Part shown: in pieces, positions 6,181 to 12,798 of the stretch | Position numbering within the stretch: position 1 is the stretch's first letter | How the letters are laid out: each line of letters opens with the position of its first letter | DNA from: CAZKJL01 sp964611095 | GTDB taxonomy: Bacteria > Patescibacteriota > Gracilibacteria > Peribacterales > Peribacteraceae | NCBI GenBank assembly: GCA_964611095.1 | Contig: CAZSWJ010000020.1 | Span: 1-17,003, forward strand | Reading direction: 5' to 3' | DNA: 17,003 bases | Made by a program: the position numbers and the translations under genes | Notes under the pieces: generated by a model | The model's input: the letters and a program-made list of their open reading frames with translations, nothing else | What the model was told of the DNA's origin: nothing | Databases searched by the model: none

Positions 6181-7269
6181 GTGCGACTCAACTCACTCAA
6201 GCTCAGGGATTTTCGCTCGTACGATGCGCTCGAGCTTTCGTTCGGCAAGGAGCCGCGCCAGATGTTCGTGGGCGACAACGGCAGCGGCAAGACGAACATC
6301 GTGGAGGCGGTGTCGCTTCTGTCCCAAGGCAGATCGTGTTTGCGCGCCGAACTCACGGACGCGCTCCGTTGGAACGCCGATTTCTTCCGCATCGATGCCG
6401 ACATGACGGCCGATGACGGTGTGGATAAGCACGTCGCGTGCGTGTTTCAGGTGTCGCCGCGCAAGGCGAGCGCGTTCTTCGTTCAAGACATCCGCATGCC
6501 GCTGCTCCAGTTCATCGGAGTGTTGCCGACCATCATATTTTTGCCGCAAGACCTGGATCTTTTCACCGGTCCGCCCGCGGGACGTCGCGGGTTCTTGGAT
6601 GCGCTTCTTTCGCAGCTGCAGCCATCCTACGCCGCGTTACGCCTGGAGTACGAGCGCGTACTGAAGCAACGCAACGCACTCCTCAAGCGCATCGTGGCGG
6701 GCGAGGCCAAGGAGTCCGAACTCGATTTGTGGGACGAGCGACTGTCGTCCGCAGCGGCGCCCATCATGAAGAGTCGCGGCGAGATTCTTGCCACCATTTC
6801 GGAACTGTTGCCCGCCGAACTCAAGGCACTCAACGAAAAACTCGGCACCGTCTCGGCGGTGTGGCAGGAGCGCAGTCATCCCGAACTCACCGAGCTCACC
6901 GATCGTCTGAAGCACTTCCGTCACCGCGATCTGCTCGTCCAGTCCACGACGTCCGGTCCGCATCGCGACGATTGGGCGCTCATGAGTGACGGACGTTCCA
7001 TCGCGGTCTTCGCATCGCGCGGTCAGCAGCGCGCCATGCTGCTCGGCCTCCTCTTCGTCAGCGCATCGCTCTTCCGCACGGTACGCGGCGAAAGGCCCGT
7101 CATTCTGCTCGACGACGTGCTGTCCGAGCTCGATCAACATCACCAGGAAGCGCTTGTGACGCACCTCAAAGACCACCAGGTCTTCATCACCTCCACGCAC
7201 GAGCTGGACACCGCAAAGGGCTCCATGGCCCTGTGGACGGTTCAGGAAGGACGCGTCGCGAAGCGCTGA
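6181..7269 (+). CDS. recF: DNA replication and repair protein RecF
   Basis: 362 aa, matching the usual 350-375. RecF is an SMC-like ABC ATPase that helps load RecA at single-strand gaps. Seen: the N-terminal block RLNSLKLRDFRSYDALEL (2-19), Walker A GDNGSGKT (31-38), the lid region FLPQDLDLFTGPPAGRRGFLD (120-140), TSGPHRDDW (257-265), the ABC signature SRGQQRAM (279-286) and Walker B VILLDDVLSELD (307-318), followed by the switch histidine in STHELD (338-343). Translation starts at GTG because the N-terminal block begins there and no ATG is available. It is not next to dnaA/dnaN here; instead it follows a Nudix gene and overlaps convergent ruvC by 28 bp. Confidence 0.95.
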   Translation: MRLNSLKLRDFRSYDALELSFGKEPRQMFVGDNGSGKTNIVEAVSLLSQGRSCLRAELTDALRWNADFFRIDADMTADDGVDKHVACVFQVSPRKASAFFVQDIRMPLLQFIGVLPTIIFLPQDLDLFTGPPAGRRGFLDALLSQLQPSYAALRLEYERVLKQRNALLKRIVAGEAKESELDLWDERLSSAAAPIMKSRGEILATISELLPAELKALNEKLGTVSAVWQERSHPELTELTDRLKHFRHRDLLVQSTTSGPHRDDWALMSDGRSIAVFASRGQQRAMLLGLLFVSASLFRTVRGERPVILLDDVLSELDQHHQEALVTHLKDHQVFITSTHELDTAKGSMALWTVQEGRVAKR

Positions 7270-7745
7270 ATCTTCGCCGAGTTGTATGCGCCGTAGAGCG
7301 CCAGCGCGAGAGCATCCGCAGCATCGGCGGGCGTCGGCGGTTCATCGAGTTTCAGGATGCGCTGCACCATGCTCTGCATCTGTTTTTTATCGGCGGCTCC
7401 GTCGCCCGTGATGGCGGTCTTCAGTTGCAGCGGCGTCACATCGATGACCTCGATGCCGCGTTTCTTCAGGGTGACGACGATGACGCCGCGGGCTTGCGAC
7501 GTATCCATCGCCGAGCGTTTGTTCGTGGCGAAGAAGAGCTCTTCCACCACGGCGAGATCGGGTTTGGCTTCGTCCAAAAATTCCTCCAGGTCGCTTTGGA
7601 GTTCGAGCAGTCTGTCGCTGAGCGCCAGGGCGGGGTCGGTCTTGATCGTGAGCCAGTCCAGCGCTTCGGTGGCCCCGCCCCGAGTCGCCTCGATGAGGCC
7701 GAGGCCGGCGGTGCTTAAGCCGGGGTCCACTCCCAGGATGCGCAT
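7242..7745 (-). CDS. ruvC: Holliday junction resolvase RuvC
   Basis: 167 aa. This is the endonuclease that cuts Holliday junctions, acting with RuvAB. Catalytic acidic residues are in place: Asp7 in GVDPGLSTAG, a glutamate at 68/69 in LAVVEELFFATNKRSA, and Asp141 and Asp144 in PADAADALALALY. The DNA-contact block VTPLQLKTAITGDGAADKKQM (103-123) matches the family. The ATG at 7745 gives the family-standard start MRILGVDPG. No ruvA or ruvB is adjacent. The 3' end overlaps that of recF by 28 bp, so the two repair genes are convergent and their transcripts are antisense at the ends. Confidence 0.95.
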   Translation of the reverse strand: MRILGVDPGLSTAGLGLIEATRGGATEALDWLTIKTDPALALSDRLLELQSDLEEFLDEAKPDLAVVEELFFATNKRSAMDTSQARGVIVVTLKKRGIEVIDVTPLQLKTAITGDGAADKKQMQSMVQRILKLDEPPTPADAADALALALYGAYNSAKIQRFATRPS

Positions 7746-7751
7746 GGGGGA

Positions 7752-7757
7752 ATCGTA
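7752..7757 (-). promoter_or_regulatory. extended -10 TGTACGAT before ruvC
   Basis: Minus strand: TACGAT with TG just upstream, then TCCCCC (6 nt) and the ATG at 7745. This predicts a leaderless ruvC mRNA. The -35 is unclear. Confidence 0.45.
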
Positions 7758-7802
7758 CAGCCAAGTGAGTTGGAAGCGGTACTTGTTTCAAGAAAGCGGG
7801 GA

Positions 7803-7853
7803 GCGGCTGGCGGGTAGCGAGTAGCCACGTTCTACCCGCTAATCGCCACCCGC
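7803..7853. repeat. intergenic imperfect palindrome, GCGGGTAGCG family, copy 2
   Basis: Two 22-nt arms (7803-7824 and 7832-7853) are inverted copies with four mismatches around the 7-nt loop CCACGTT. The left arm contains GGCGGGTAGCGAGTAGC, shared with copy 1, and the segment CGTTCTAC at the loop is shared with copy 3. It lies in the divergent spacer between ruvC and the FecR-like gene, just upstream of the latter's promoter. Confidence 0.8.
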
Positions 7854-7871
7854 AATTCGCCCTTCGTTAGG

Positions 7872-7900
7872 TTGTTCTCTTGGCTTGTTTCTGCTATAAT
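7872..7900 (+). promoter_or_regulatory. sigma-70 type promoter of the FecR-like gene
   Basis: -35 TTGTTC (7872-7877), 17-bp spacer and a perfect extended -10 TGCTATAAT (TATAAT at 7895-7900). The start codon is 10 nt downstream, so the leader is at most a few bases. Confidence 0.75.
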
Positions 7901-7910
7901 ACTAAGATTC

Positions 7911-9257
7911 ATGCACAAAAAAACACACCGACATTTCGTGGCGATTCCGACTGCGCTTTTGGCACTTGCCGCGGTGGCCGTGTTCAATGCGCATCTCTCG
8001 GTGAACGCCGAGCTTTTTTCGCACGGTACCGATATCGAAGTGAGCTCACATGAGAAGGCGCTTCCGTTCGAGGCCGGTGTTTCCACGAAGGGAGTGCTGA
8101 AGCCCACCTCTGTCGTTCGTGTCGCCAAGAAAGGCGATGAAGTCGAACTTGTCTCCGGCGAAGCGGTCATCCGTTCGTCGGGCCAACTCACGGTACACCT
8201 GGGTTCGCTCTCCGTTCGTTCGGTGACGAATGCCGTCGCCGTGCTCCGCGACGACTCGTCCGCCACGGTCGTTCCGCTCCTCGCACCGGTTCTGGTGCGT
8301 CGTGGCGATCTGAGCCGCATGATCGCCCCGGGGCAGCAGCTCATCGTAACGGGGGAGAGGAGCTCTCTCACGCCCGTCTCCTCGGATTGGTTCGCGGACA
8401 GATTCGGCATCGCACGCGGACTCGGCGCCAAGGCCGATCCGTCCTCATTTCTCAGCGAAATTTCCGAAGGAACCATTTCCGCCGATGATCTCACCGCGCT
8501 CTTTGAGGCGGCACTGTCATTCGACGCCTCGGGCGAACTGTCCCGCATGATTACGGCGCGCCTTCTCACCGAAGGTGCCACGCTGTCGCCCGAAGCCGCG
8601 CAGGCTCTCGTCTCCGACGATCGATTGGATGCGGATCTGCAACACGACATGGTGGAAGCGTTGCCCTCAGCAGCACGCACGCTCAGGAAGCCCGTCGCCG
8701 ATGCGGTGATGCAGGCATGGACCGAGGCAGCCGTCCGCAGAACCATCTCCGAAACGGGTGCGATGCTTGCGCTCGTGCACGGCAGCGCGCGTCTTCCGTC
8801 CGACATGGAAAACGGCGGCTACCCCAAGCAGGCCCGCCTGTGGCGCGAATCGCTTTTGCGCGTCACGGACGTCCTGCGCACGGTTCTTTCGCCCGAGCAG
8901 GCCTCTCTCCTGGAGCGTGACGTCGCCGTTCTGAATCATGGACCGGAGGAGCACGTGCAGAAGATCGAGTCCGTTCCGCAGATTCCCGAATCCGAGAAGA
9001 GGTCCGCCGATGAACTGGTCCTTCTGACGCGCCGAGCGCTCGTGGATCACGGCGTTCTCATGGGTTCGGCCACCGAGCTCATTCCGGATGCCGATCGCCA
9101 AGTCGTCGATGTCGCCGGCGTGCTCATTGCCGAGGGGGCGCAGGACGTACCGTACGAGTTTTCCTACGATCCCATCCGCGAACGCGTTTCCGGCATCAAG
9201 CGTGACGGCAAGTCGCTCCCGAACGCGGTTCCTGCGGCGACATTCTTCGGACAATAA
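7911..9257 (+). CDS. exported FecR-like domain protein
   Basis: 448 aa from ATG 7911. The N-terminus MHKKTHRHFVAIPTALLALA has a basic start and hydrophobic core (10-27) ending near VNA at 31-33, a signal peptide or anchor. Residues about 75-160 resemble a FecR domain: VELVSGEAVIRSSGQLTVHLGSLSV, then alternating beta strands and GDLSRMIAPGQQLIVTG. FecR domains often lie outside the membrane and sense or support envelope structures. The rest (about 165-420) is mostly helical and unrecognised. The longer start at 7872 is rejected because it lies upstream of the promoter -10. No sigma factor neighbour is present, so the FecR signalling role is not supported by context. A terminator follows directly. 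Confidence 0.72.
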   Translation: MHKKTHRHFVAIPTALLALAAVAVFNAHLSVNAELFSHGTDIEVSSHEKALPFEAGVSTKGVLKPTSVVRVAKKGDEVELVSGEAVIRSSGQLTVHLGSLSVRSVTNAVAVLRDDSSATVVPLLAPVLVRRGDLSRMIAPGQQLIVTGERSSLTPVSSDWFADRFGIARGLGAKADPSSFLSEISEGTISADDLTALFEAALSFDASGELSRMITARLLTEGATLSPEAAQALVSDDRLDADLQHDMVEALPSAARTLRKPVADAVMQAWTEAAVRRTISETGAMLALVHGSARLPSDMENGGYPKQARLWRESLLRVTDVLRTVLSPEQASLLERDVAVLNHGPEEHVQKIESVPQIPESEKRSADELVLLTRRALVDHGVLMGSATELIPDADRQVVDVAGVLIAEGAQDVPYEFSYDPIRERVSGIKRDGKSLPNAVPAATFFGQ

Positions 9258-9286
9258 AAAACCCCGGCATGATCCGGGGCTTTCTC
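9257..9286. terminator. intrinsic terminator after the FecR-like gene, probably bidirectional
   Basis: CCCCGG (9262-9267), loop CATGAT and CCGGGG (9274-9279), flanked by an A-run on the left and CTTTCTC on the right. It separates two convergent genes, and the A-run gives a U-tract for minus-strand transcription of the DUF378 gene. Confidence 0.8.
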
Positions 9287-9312
9287 TCCGTGCGGAGATG
9301 TTCGTTCGTGAA

Positions 9313-9549
9313 TTAGGCACAGTTGCCCGAGCTGCAGCTCTTGCTGCACATCACGATTTTGTACACGCCGGCCAAACCGACGAGTACGTAGACCACTGCT
9401 TCGACTTTCATCCATGAGCCGAGGAGCATGTGAACGACGTTCCAGTCTGCGCCACCGGCGAGCCAACCAAGACCGACGAGACCCCAGTTCAGGGCACCGA
9501 TCGTGACGAGGATGCATGCCAGCATCGCAACGGGAGACTTGTTACACAT
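9313..9549 (-). CDS. DUF378 family small membrane protein
   Basis: 78 aa. Motifs IGALNWGLVGL (17-27) and YVLVGLAGVYKI (54-65) are characteristic of DUF378 (YuzA-type) proteins, which have two transmembrane helices (about 7-30 and 48-67) and no known function. The C-terminal tail is unusual in having three cysteines in a short run (MCSKSCSSGNCA), a possible metal or disulfide site. It has a well-formed promoter and a leader of about 25 nt that is pyrimidine-rich and lacks a Shine-Dalgarno. Confidence 0.9.
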   Translation of the reverse strand: MCNKSPVAMLACILVTIGALNWGLVGLGWLAGGADWNVVHMLLGSWMKVEAVVYVLVGLAGVYKIVMCSKSCSSGNCA

Positions 9550-9581
9550 AAAAGGTAGAGAGGAAGAAATTAAGCATCATC

Positions 9582-9610
9582 GTTATAGAATTCACACATC
9601 GACTTCGCAA
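9582..9610 (-). promoter_or_regulatory. promoter of the DUF378 gene
   Basis: Minus strand: -35 TTGCGA (9610-9605), 17-bp spacer and -10 TATAAC (9587-9582), leaving 32 nt to the ATG. The leader contains TTTCTTCCTCTCTACC. Confidence 0.65.
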
Positions 9611-9817
9611 GTTTTTCCCTTGTACAAGCGAGATTATCTGTGTCGAAATCATTTTTTGAACACAATTGTTGAACATGCGGAAAAATCGAAAGTACGTCGC
9701 AATCCGAAGTCATGAAAGATGAATTGAGAAATACGGGTTTGAACTGTAGAATTTCACGGCTTCTTGAGAGAAATCCGAGGCGCCACCACTGTTCATAACT
9801 ATTATCACGATATTTTA
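9611..9817. other. AT-rich spacer without a supported gene
   Basis: Base composition is clearly more AT-rich than in the flanking genes. No ORF of convincing length or motif is present; a 28-codon ORF at 9712-9798 has nothing to support it. TATTAT at 9800-9805 may be the -10 for tRNA-Ile. Confidence 0.5.
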
Positions 9818-9894
9818 GGGCGACTAGCTCAGCTGGTTAGAGCGCGACACTGATAATGTCGAGGTCGGCAGTTCAAGTCTGCCGTCGCCCACCA
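9818..9894 (+). tRNA. tRNA-Ile (anticodon GAU), CCA encoded
   Basis: The acceptor GGGCGAC pairs with GTCGCCC, followed by discriminator A and a genome-encoded CCA (9892-9894). The D-arm begins TAGCTCAGCTGGTTAGAGC. The anticodon stem CGACA/TGTCG has the loop CTGATAA, giving GAU, and the T-arm is GGCAG-TTCAAGT-CTGCC. All arms are complete. The 3' end is partly repeated just downstream. Confidence 0.97.
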
Positions 9895-9982
9895 TTCGTC
9901 ACTACGTTCCTCATGGCAAGCCATGGGGCAGTTCAAGCTTGCCCTGAAGCAATACTGAAGGGTCTGCCGTCGCCCACCATTC
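9867..9982 (+). repeat. broken direct duplication of the tRNA-Ile T-arm and 3' end
   Basis: The tRNA segment GGCAGTTCAAG (9867-9877) plus TCTGCCGTCGCCCACCATTC (9878-9897) recurs downstream as GGCAGTTCAAG (9927-9937) and TCTGCCGTCGCCCACCATTC (9963-9982). A 25-nt insertion (9938-9962) splits the second copy. The copies are exact over 11 and 20 bases. The identity extends 3 bases beyond CCA, so more than the tRNA itself was duplicated. Such repeats at a tRNA 3' end are typical of integration attachment sites or their remnants. Confidence 0.85.
9895..9926. repeat. fragment resembling the dispersed 'HEERSDE' repeat
   Basis: On the minus strand the bases read CATGAGGAACGTAGTGACGAA, close to a GAGGAACGAAGTGACGAA element I recall as widely dispersed in bacterial intergenic regions, whose spurious translation contains HEERSDE. 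The adjacent CATGGCAAGCCATG is a near-palindrome. The fragment lies between the tRNA and its duplicated end. The family assignment is from memory. Confidence 0.5.
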
Positions 9983-10001
9983 CAGATCGAATTTCTCGCA
10001 T

Positions 10002-10030
10002 TTAACGGCTTGGTATGATTGTGGTACAGT
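10002..10030 (+). promoter_or_regulatory. promoter of the oxygenase gene
   Basis: -35 TTAACG (10002-10007), 17-bp spacer and -10 TACAGT (10025-10030), followed by 6 nt and the ATG at 10037. This predicts a leaderless mRNA. Confidence 0.5.
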
Positions 10031-10036
10031 TTATGT

Positions 10037-10969
10037 ATGGAAACTATCAACGACATTCCGATTTTGGATATTTCTCCGTTGCTGGAAATTCCCGAAACGA
10101 ATCGATGCGAAAATATCGTTCAGCAGATGAGGGCCGCGTGCTTGGACGTCGGTGTTTTCTATGTCACCGGTCATGGGGTTTCCGAAGAACAGACTGCGGA
10201 GATTTTTGATCAGTCGCGGCGATTTTTCGATTTGCCGCTGGAGGAAAAAATGAAAATACAGCTGAAGAATTCTCCGCATTACAGAGGCTATACGGGGTAC
10301 AAAGGGGAAAAAACCCAAGGGAAAATTGATTTGCACGAATCATTGGATCTTGCGCGGGATGTTGCGCCGAACGATTCCGATGCGCGGAAGTTTCCTCTCT
10401 TCGGGCCGAATCAGTGGCCGACGCATTCGCAAATATTCAAGCATCGCGTCACGGAATATTTTCGCGTCATGTCGCTCGTGGGCAGAGGTATCGCACGGGG
10501 GATGTTCCGAGGCCTCGGAGCCGATGATGAGTTCGTGGAATTCCAGGGCCGCGATACTTTGGATTTCATGCGGTTGCTCTATTACCCGGATCAGGAAAAG
10601 GGACAAGGTATCGGTGAACACGTCGACTACGGAGTCGTTACGATGATCGCCCAAGACAATGTGGGAGGATTGGAGGTGCAAAAGACCGACGGTCAGTGGG
10701 TCGAAGCGCCTCACGTCGAAGGAGCCTTGCCCGTCGTCATCGGTAAAATGGTTCAGGTGACCAGCAATGATTTGTATAAGGCTACGCGACACCGCGTCCA
10801 TGCCACCGGGAAAAAGAGGTATTCCATTCCGTTTTTTCAAGGACCGAACTTCGATACCGTCGTGAGACCACTCGATTCGCTGCATGTCCCCGATGCGCCG
10901 GTGAAGTATGAGCCGTATCACTACGGACAATCGGTCATCGGTGCTTTCAACAAGAGTTACGGGACTTAG
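10037..10969 (+). CDS. 2-oxoglutarate/Fe(II)-dependent oxygenase, isopenicillin N synthase family
   Basis: 310 aa. The N-terminal DIOX_N-like part (IPILDISPLL, then DVGVFYVTGHGVSEE at 38-52 and FFDLPLEEK at 63-71) precedes a jelly-roll core. Iron ligands are His195 and Asp197 (GEHVDYG) and His252 (TRHRV). Arg261 and Ser263 (RYSIPFF) form the RxS motif that holds the 2-oxoglutarate carboxylate, so all catalytic residues are present. Family members oxidise small molecules using O2; the substrate here is not evident. Codons are more AT-rich than in the surrounding genes, and it lies immediately after the tRNA-Ile duplication, suggesting acquisition. No biosynthetic cluster accompanies it. Confidence 0.92.
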   Translation: METINDIPILDISPLLEIPETNRCENIVQQMRAACLDVGVFYVTGHGVSEEQTAEIFDQSRRFFDLPLEEKMKIQLKNSPHYRGYTGYKGEKTQGKIDLHESLDLARDVAPNDSDARKFPLFGPNQWPTHSQIFKHRVTEYFRVMSLVGRGIARGMFRGLGADDEFVEFQGRDTLDFMRLLYYPDQEKGQGIGEHVDYGVVTMIAQDNVGGLEVQKTDGQWVEAPHVEGALPVVIGKMVQVTSNDLYKATRHRVHATGKKRYSIPFFQGPNFDTVVRPLDSLHVPDAPVKYEPYHYGQSVIGAFNKSYGT

Positions 10970-11010
10970 GCCATCCATCCTCGCAATGTCGAAAATGGCG
11001 ATGTTTTTCC

Positions 11011-11037
11011 GTGACAACGTCCGATTTCGCGTATAAT
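11011..11037 (+). promoter_or_regulatory. promoter of the DUF5652 gene
   Basis: A consensus -10 TATAAT (11032-11037) has a possible -35 GTGACA at 11011-11016 (short 15-bp spacer). The ATG at 11044 is only 6 nt after the -10, so the transcript should be leaderless. Confidence 0.6.
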
Positions 11038-11043
11038 GCGCTA

Positions 11044-11319
11044 ATGCACCCCTATTCATTCTTCATGACGCAGGATCCGAGATACCTGCTTTCGGGCTCG
11101 TTCGGCTTCGGACCGTTCGCCATCTTCATGTTCATTCTCGTCGTTTTGGAGGTCGCCCTCAAGGGCCTCGGCCTCTGGCGCGCCGCACGCATGAGCAAGA
11201 CCGGCTGGTTCGTGGCGCTCCTGCTCATCAATACGGCGGGCATCTTGCCGTTCATCTTCTTGCTGCTCACCAAAAACGAGTACGAGCATCACCTGAAGGG
11301 CGAGAAGATGATCGCCTAG
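11044..11319 (+). CDS. DUF5652-like small membrane protein
   Basis: 91 aa with two hydrophobic helices (about 23-40 and 55-76). The pattern EVALKGLGLWRAARMSKTGWFVALLLINTAGILPFIFLL matches DUF5652 proteins as I remember them: a basic amphipathic link with LWRAAR, then WFxALLxxNTxGILPxIYLL. The function of the family is unknown, and it is common in candidate-phyla genomes. The tail (KNEYEHHLKGEKMIA) is charged. The stop codon overlaps that of the convergent prs gene through a shared CTAG. Confidence 0.8.
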   Translation: MHPYSFFMTQDPRYLLSGSFGFGPFAIFMFILVVLEVALKGLGLWRAARMSKTGWFVALLLINTAGILPFIFLLLTKNEYEHHLKGEKMIA

Positions 11320-12248
11320 CTCTTCTTGTAGATCTCGGTCACGCTCGTGCCGCTTTCGACGTGGCGGATGACTTCGGCGAGCATGGGAGCGATGGAGAGC
11401 ACCGTGAGCCCCGGGAAGGCTTTGGCGTCCACGGGCATGGAGTCCGAGACGACCACTTCTTTGAACTTCGCTTTTTTGAGGTTCTCGATGGCGGCTCCGG
11501 AGAAGATGGGATGCGTCACCGAGGCGTACACGTCGGGATGGGCGTTTCGTGCGATGAGTGCCTCTTTGGCGGGTCCGAGCGTGCTTGCGGTATCGATCAT
11601 GTCGTCGAAGATGATGCACGTGCGTCCTTCGATTTCTCCCACCACTTCCAGAATCTGCGCCTGATGATGACCCGCGCGGTGCTTGTGCATGACGGCCAGG
11701 TCGGCGCCCACCATGTCGGCGAATTTCTTGGCGCGTTTGGCGCCTCCGGCATCGGGTGCGACGACGACGGGCTTATCGAGTTTCTTCTTCTTGAAGTAAT
11801 CGGCGAACACCATGCGTGCGTCGAGTGCGTCGACGGGAACGGAGAAGAATCCTTGGATCTGGTCCGAGTGCAGGTCCACGGTCATGACGTGGTCGGCGCC
11901 CGATTCCTCCAGCAAGCGTGCCACGAGCTTGGCGGAGATGGGCTCGCGCGGGAGAGCCACGCGGTCTTGGCGGGCGTACGGGAAGTGCGGGATGATGACG
12001 TGCACGGCCGAGGCGAAGCTGAGCTTCGCGGCCTGGCACATCAGAAAGAGCTCCATGAGATCTTCGTTCGGGCTCTTTGTTCCGGTCTGAATGATGAAGA
12101 CGCTCTTGCCGCGGATGCTCTCGTCGAACTTTACGTAGCGCTCACCGCAGCTGAAGGGCTTGAGGGTCACTTTGCCCAAAGACGCCCTGAGCTCCTTGGC
12201 CACGGCGGCTGCGAGAGCGGGGTGCGATGATCCTGCAAACAAGTGCAT
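11316..12248 (-). CDS. prs: ribose-phosphate pyrophosphokinase (PRPP synthetase)
   Basis: 310 aa. It makes PRPP from ribose 5-phosphate and ATP for nucleotide, NAD and Trp/His synthesis. Seen: the N-terminal MHLFAGSSHPALAAAVA, the ATP-site region HVIIPHFPYARQDR (83-96), the metal-binding VDLHSDQIQGFF (124-135), VVVAPDAGGAKRA (161-173) and the PRPP loop CIIFDDMIDTASTL (211-224). The start at 12248 is chosen because the in-frame ATG at 12257 lies inside the TATAAT box and the longer version to 12350 runs through the divergent promoter region. The flexible loop reads ARQDRVALPREPISAK, lacking the usual second KxRxR-type basic cluster. Confidence 0.95.
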   Translation of the reverse strand: MHLFAGSSHPALAAAVAKELRASLGKVTLKPFSCGERYVKFDESIRGKSVFIIQTGTKSPNEDLMELFLMCQAAKLSFASAVHVIIPHFPYARQDRVALPREPISAKLVARLLEESGADHVMTVDLHSDQIQGFFSVPVDALDARMVFADYFKKKKLDKPVVVAPDAGGAKRAKKFADMVGADLAVMHKHRAGHHQAQILEVVGEIEGRTCIIFDDMIDTASTLGPAKEALIARNAHPDVYASVTHPIFSGAAIENLKKAKFKEVVVSDSMPVDAKAFPGLTVLSIAPMLAEVIRHVESGTSVTEIYKKS

Positions 12249-12255
12249 GGCTTCC

Positions 12256-12261
12256 ATTATA
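12256..12261 (-). promoter_or_regulatory. extended -10 of prs, leaderless
   Basis: Minus strand TGGTATAAT (TATAAT at 12261-12256), then GGAAGCC (7 nt) and the ATG at 12248. The expected transcription start falls at or next to the start codon. No good -35 is visible; the TGn extension may compensate. Confidence 0.7.
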
Positions 12262-12286
12262 CCATAAATCGGGCCCGCATGTTTGC

Positions 12287-12292
12287 TACACT
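12287..12292 (+). promoter_or_regulatory. extended -10 of the HTTM operon
   Basis: TGCTACACT (TACACT at 12287-12292) is followed by 8 nt and the GTG start at 12301. The spacer is shared with the divergent prs promoter about 30 bp away, so the two may influence each other. Confidence 0.5.
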
Positions 12293-12300
12293 TCGGGCCT

Positions 12301-12798
12301 GTGAAGAGCCTTCCCGCGGCGTTTCGGCGAGACATTCTGAACGGACTCATCGTTCTCTATTTGCTCGTCGTCGCGGGCGGTCTTTGTACGACCGTCACGC
12401 ATCGCCCCGTGCGCGTGCTCACGGCGCTCACCGACTTCATGTACGGCATGCTGGCACCGTACCAGTTCGATAATCCGACGAACGTCGATCTCGCCGTCAC
12501 GGCGTGGGACAACGAGGGGAGGAGCGTGCTGCTCCCCGTCGCGCACTACTTCCCGGGCCAACTGCTCGGCGAACGGAACTCACGCATGCGCCTCGAGAAA
12601 CTGCATGATCAATCGCTTCCGTCGATGGCAGCGGCGTACCGAAAAATATTGCTGCAAATTTTGGAGCGAGAACATCAGGCGGGTCATGAGTACGTACGGC
12701 TCGATCTTGTGTGGGAAGAGTGGCCGCGCTCGGCGCTCGGCTACGACGCGCTTCGCATGACATCGGTTCGGCACTTCATCACCTCCGTCGCTCCATGA
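12301..12798 (+). CDS. single-pass membrane protein, partner of the HTTM protein
   Basis: 165 aa from GTG, not recognised. A basic N-terminus (VKSLPAAFRRD) leads into one transmembrane helix (about 12-31), followed by a soluble, probably extracytoplasmic part with a beta-like stretch (NVDLAVTAWDNEGRSVLLPVAHYFPG) and a helical section (LEKLHDQSLPSMAAAYRKILLQILEREHQ), ending EYVRLDLVWEEWPRS. The GTG at 12301 sits 8 nt after a -10 box; an upstream ATG at 12283 would lie over that box. The stop TGA overlaps the ATG of the HTTM gene (ATGA at 12795-12798), so the two are translationally coupled and likely act together. Confidence 0.75.
   Translation: MKSLPAAFRRDILNGLIVLYLLVVAGGLCTTVTHRPVRVLTALTDFMYGMLAPYQFDNPTNVDLAVTAWDNEGRSVLLPVAHYFPGQLLGERNSRMRLEKLHDQSLPSMAAAYRKILLQILEREHQAGHEYVRLDLVWEEWPRSALGYDALRMTSVRHFITSVAP

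Noticed and set aside
9712..9798. 28-codon ORF (MKDELRNTGLNCRISRLLERN) resembling a transposase helix-turn-helix start
   Set aside because: Too short, no upstream signal that fits and no second piece of a transposase nearby; the resemblance is weak.
9829..10056. 75-codon minus-strand open frame containing HEERSDEWW and DLNCRPRHYQC
   Set aside because: It is a translation of the tRNA-Ile gene and a dispersed repeat, a well-known type of false protein.
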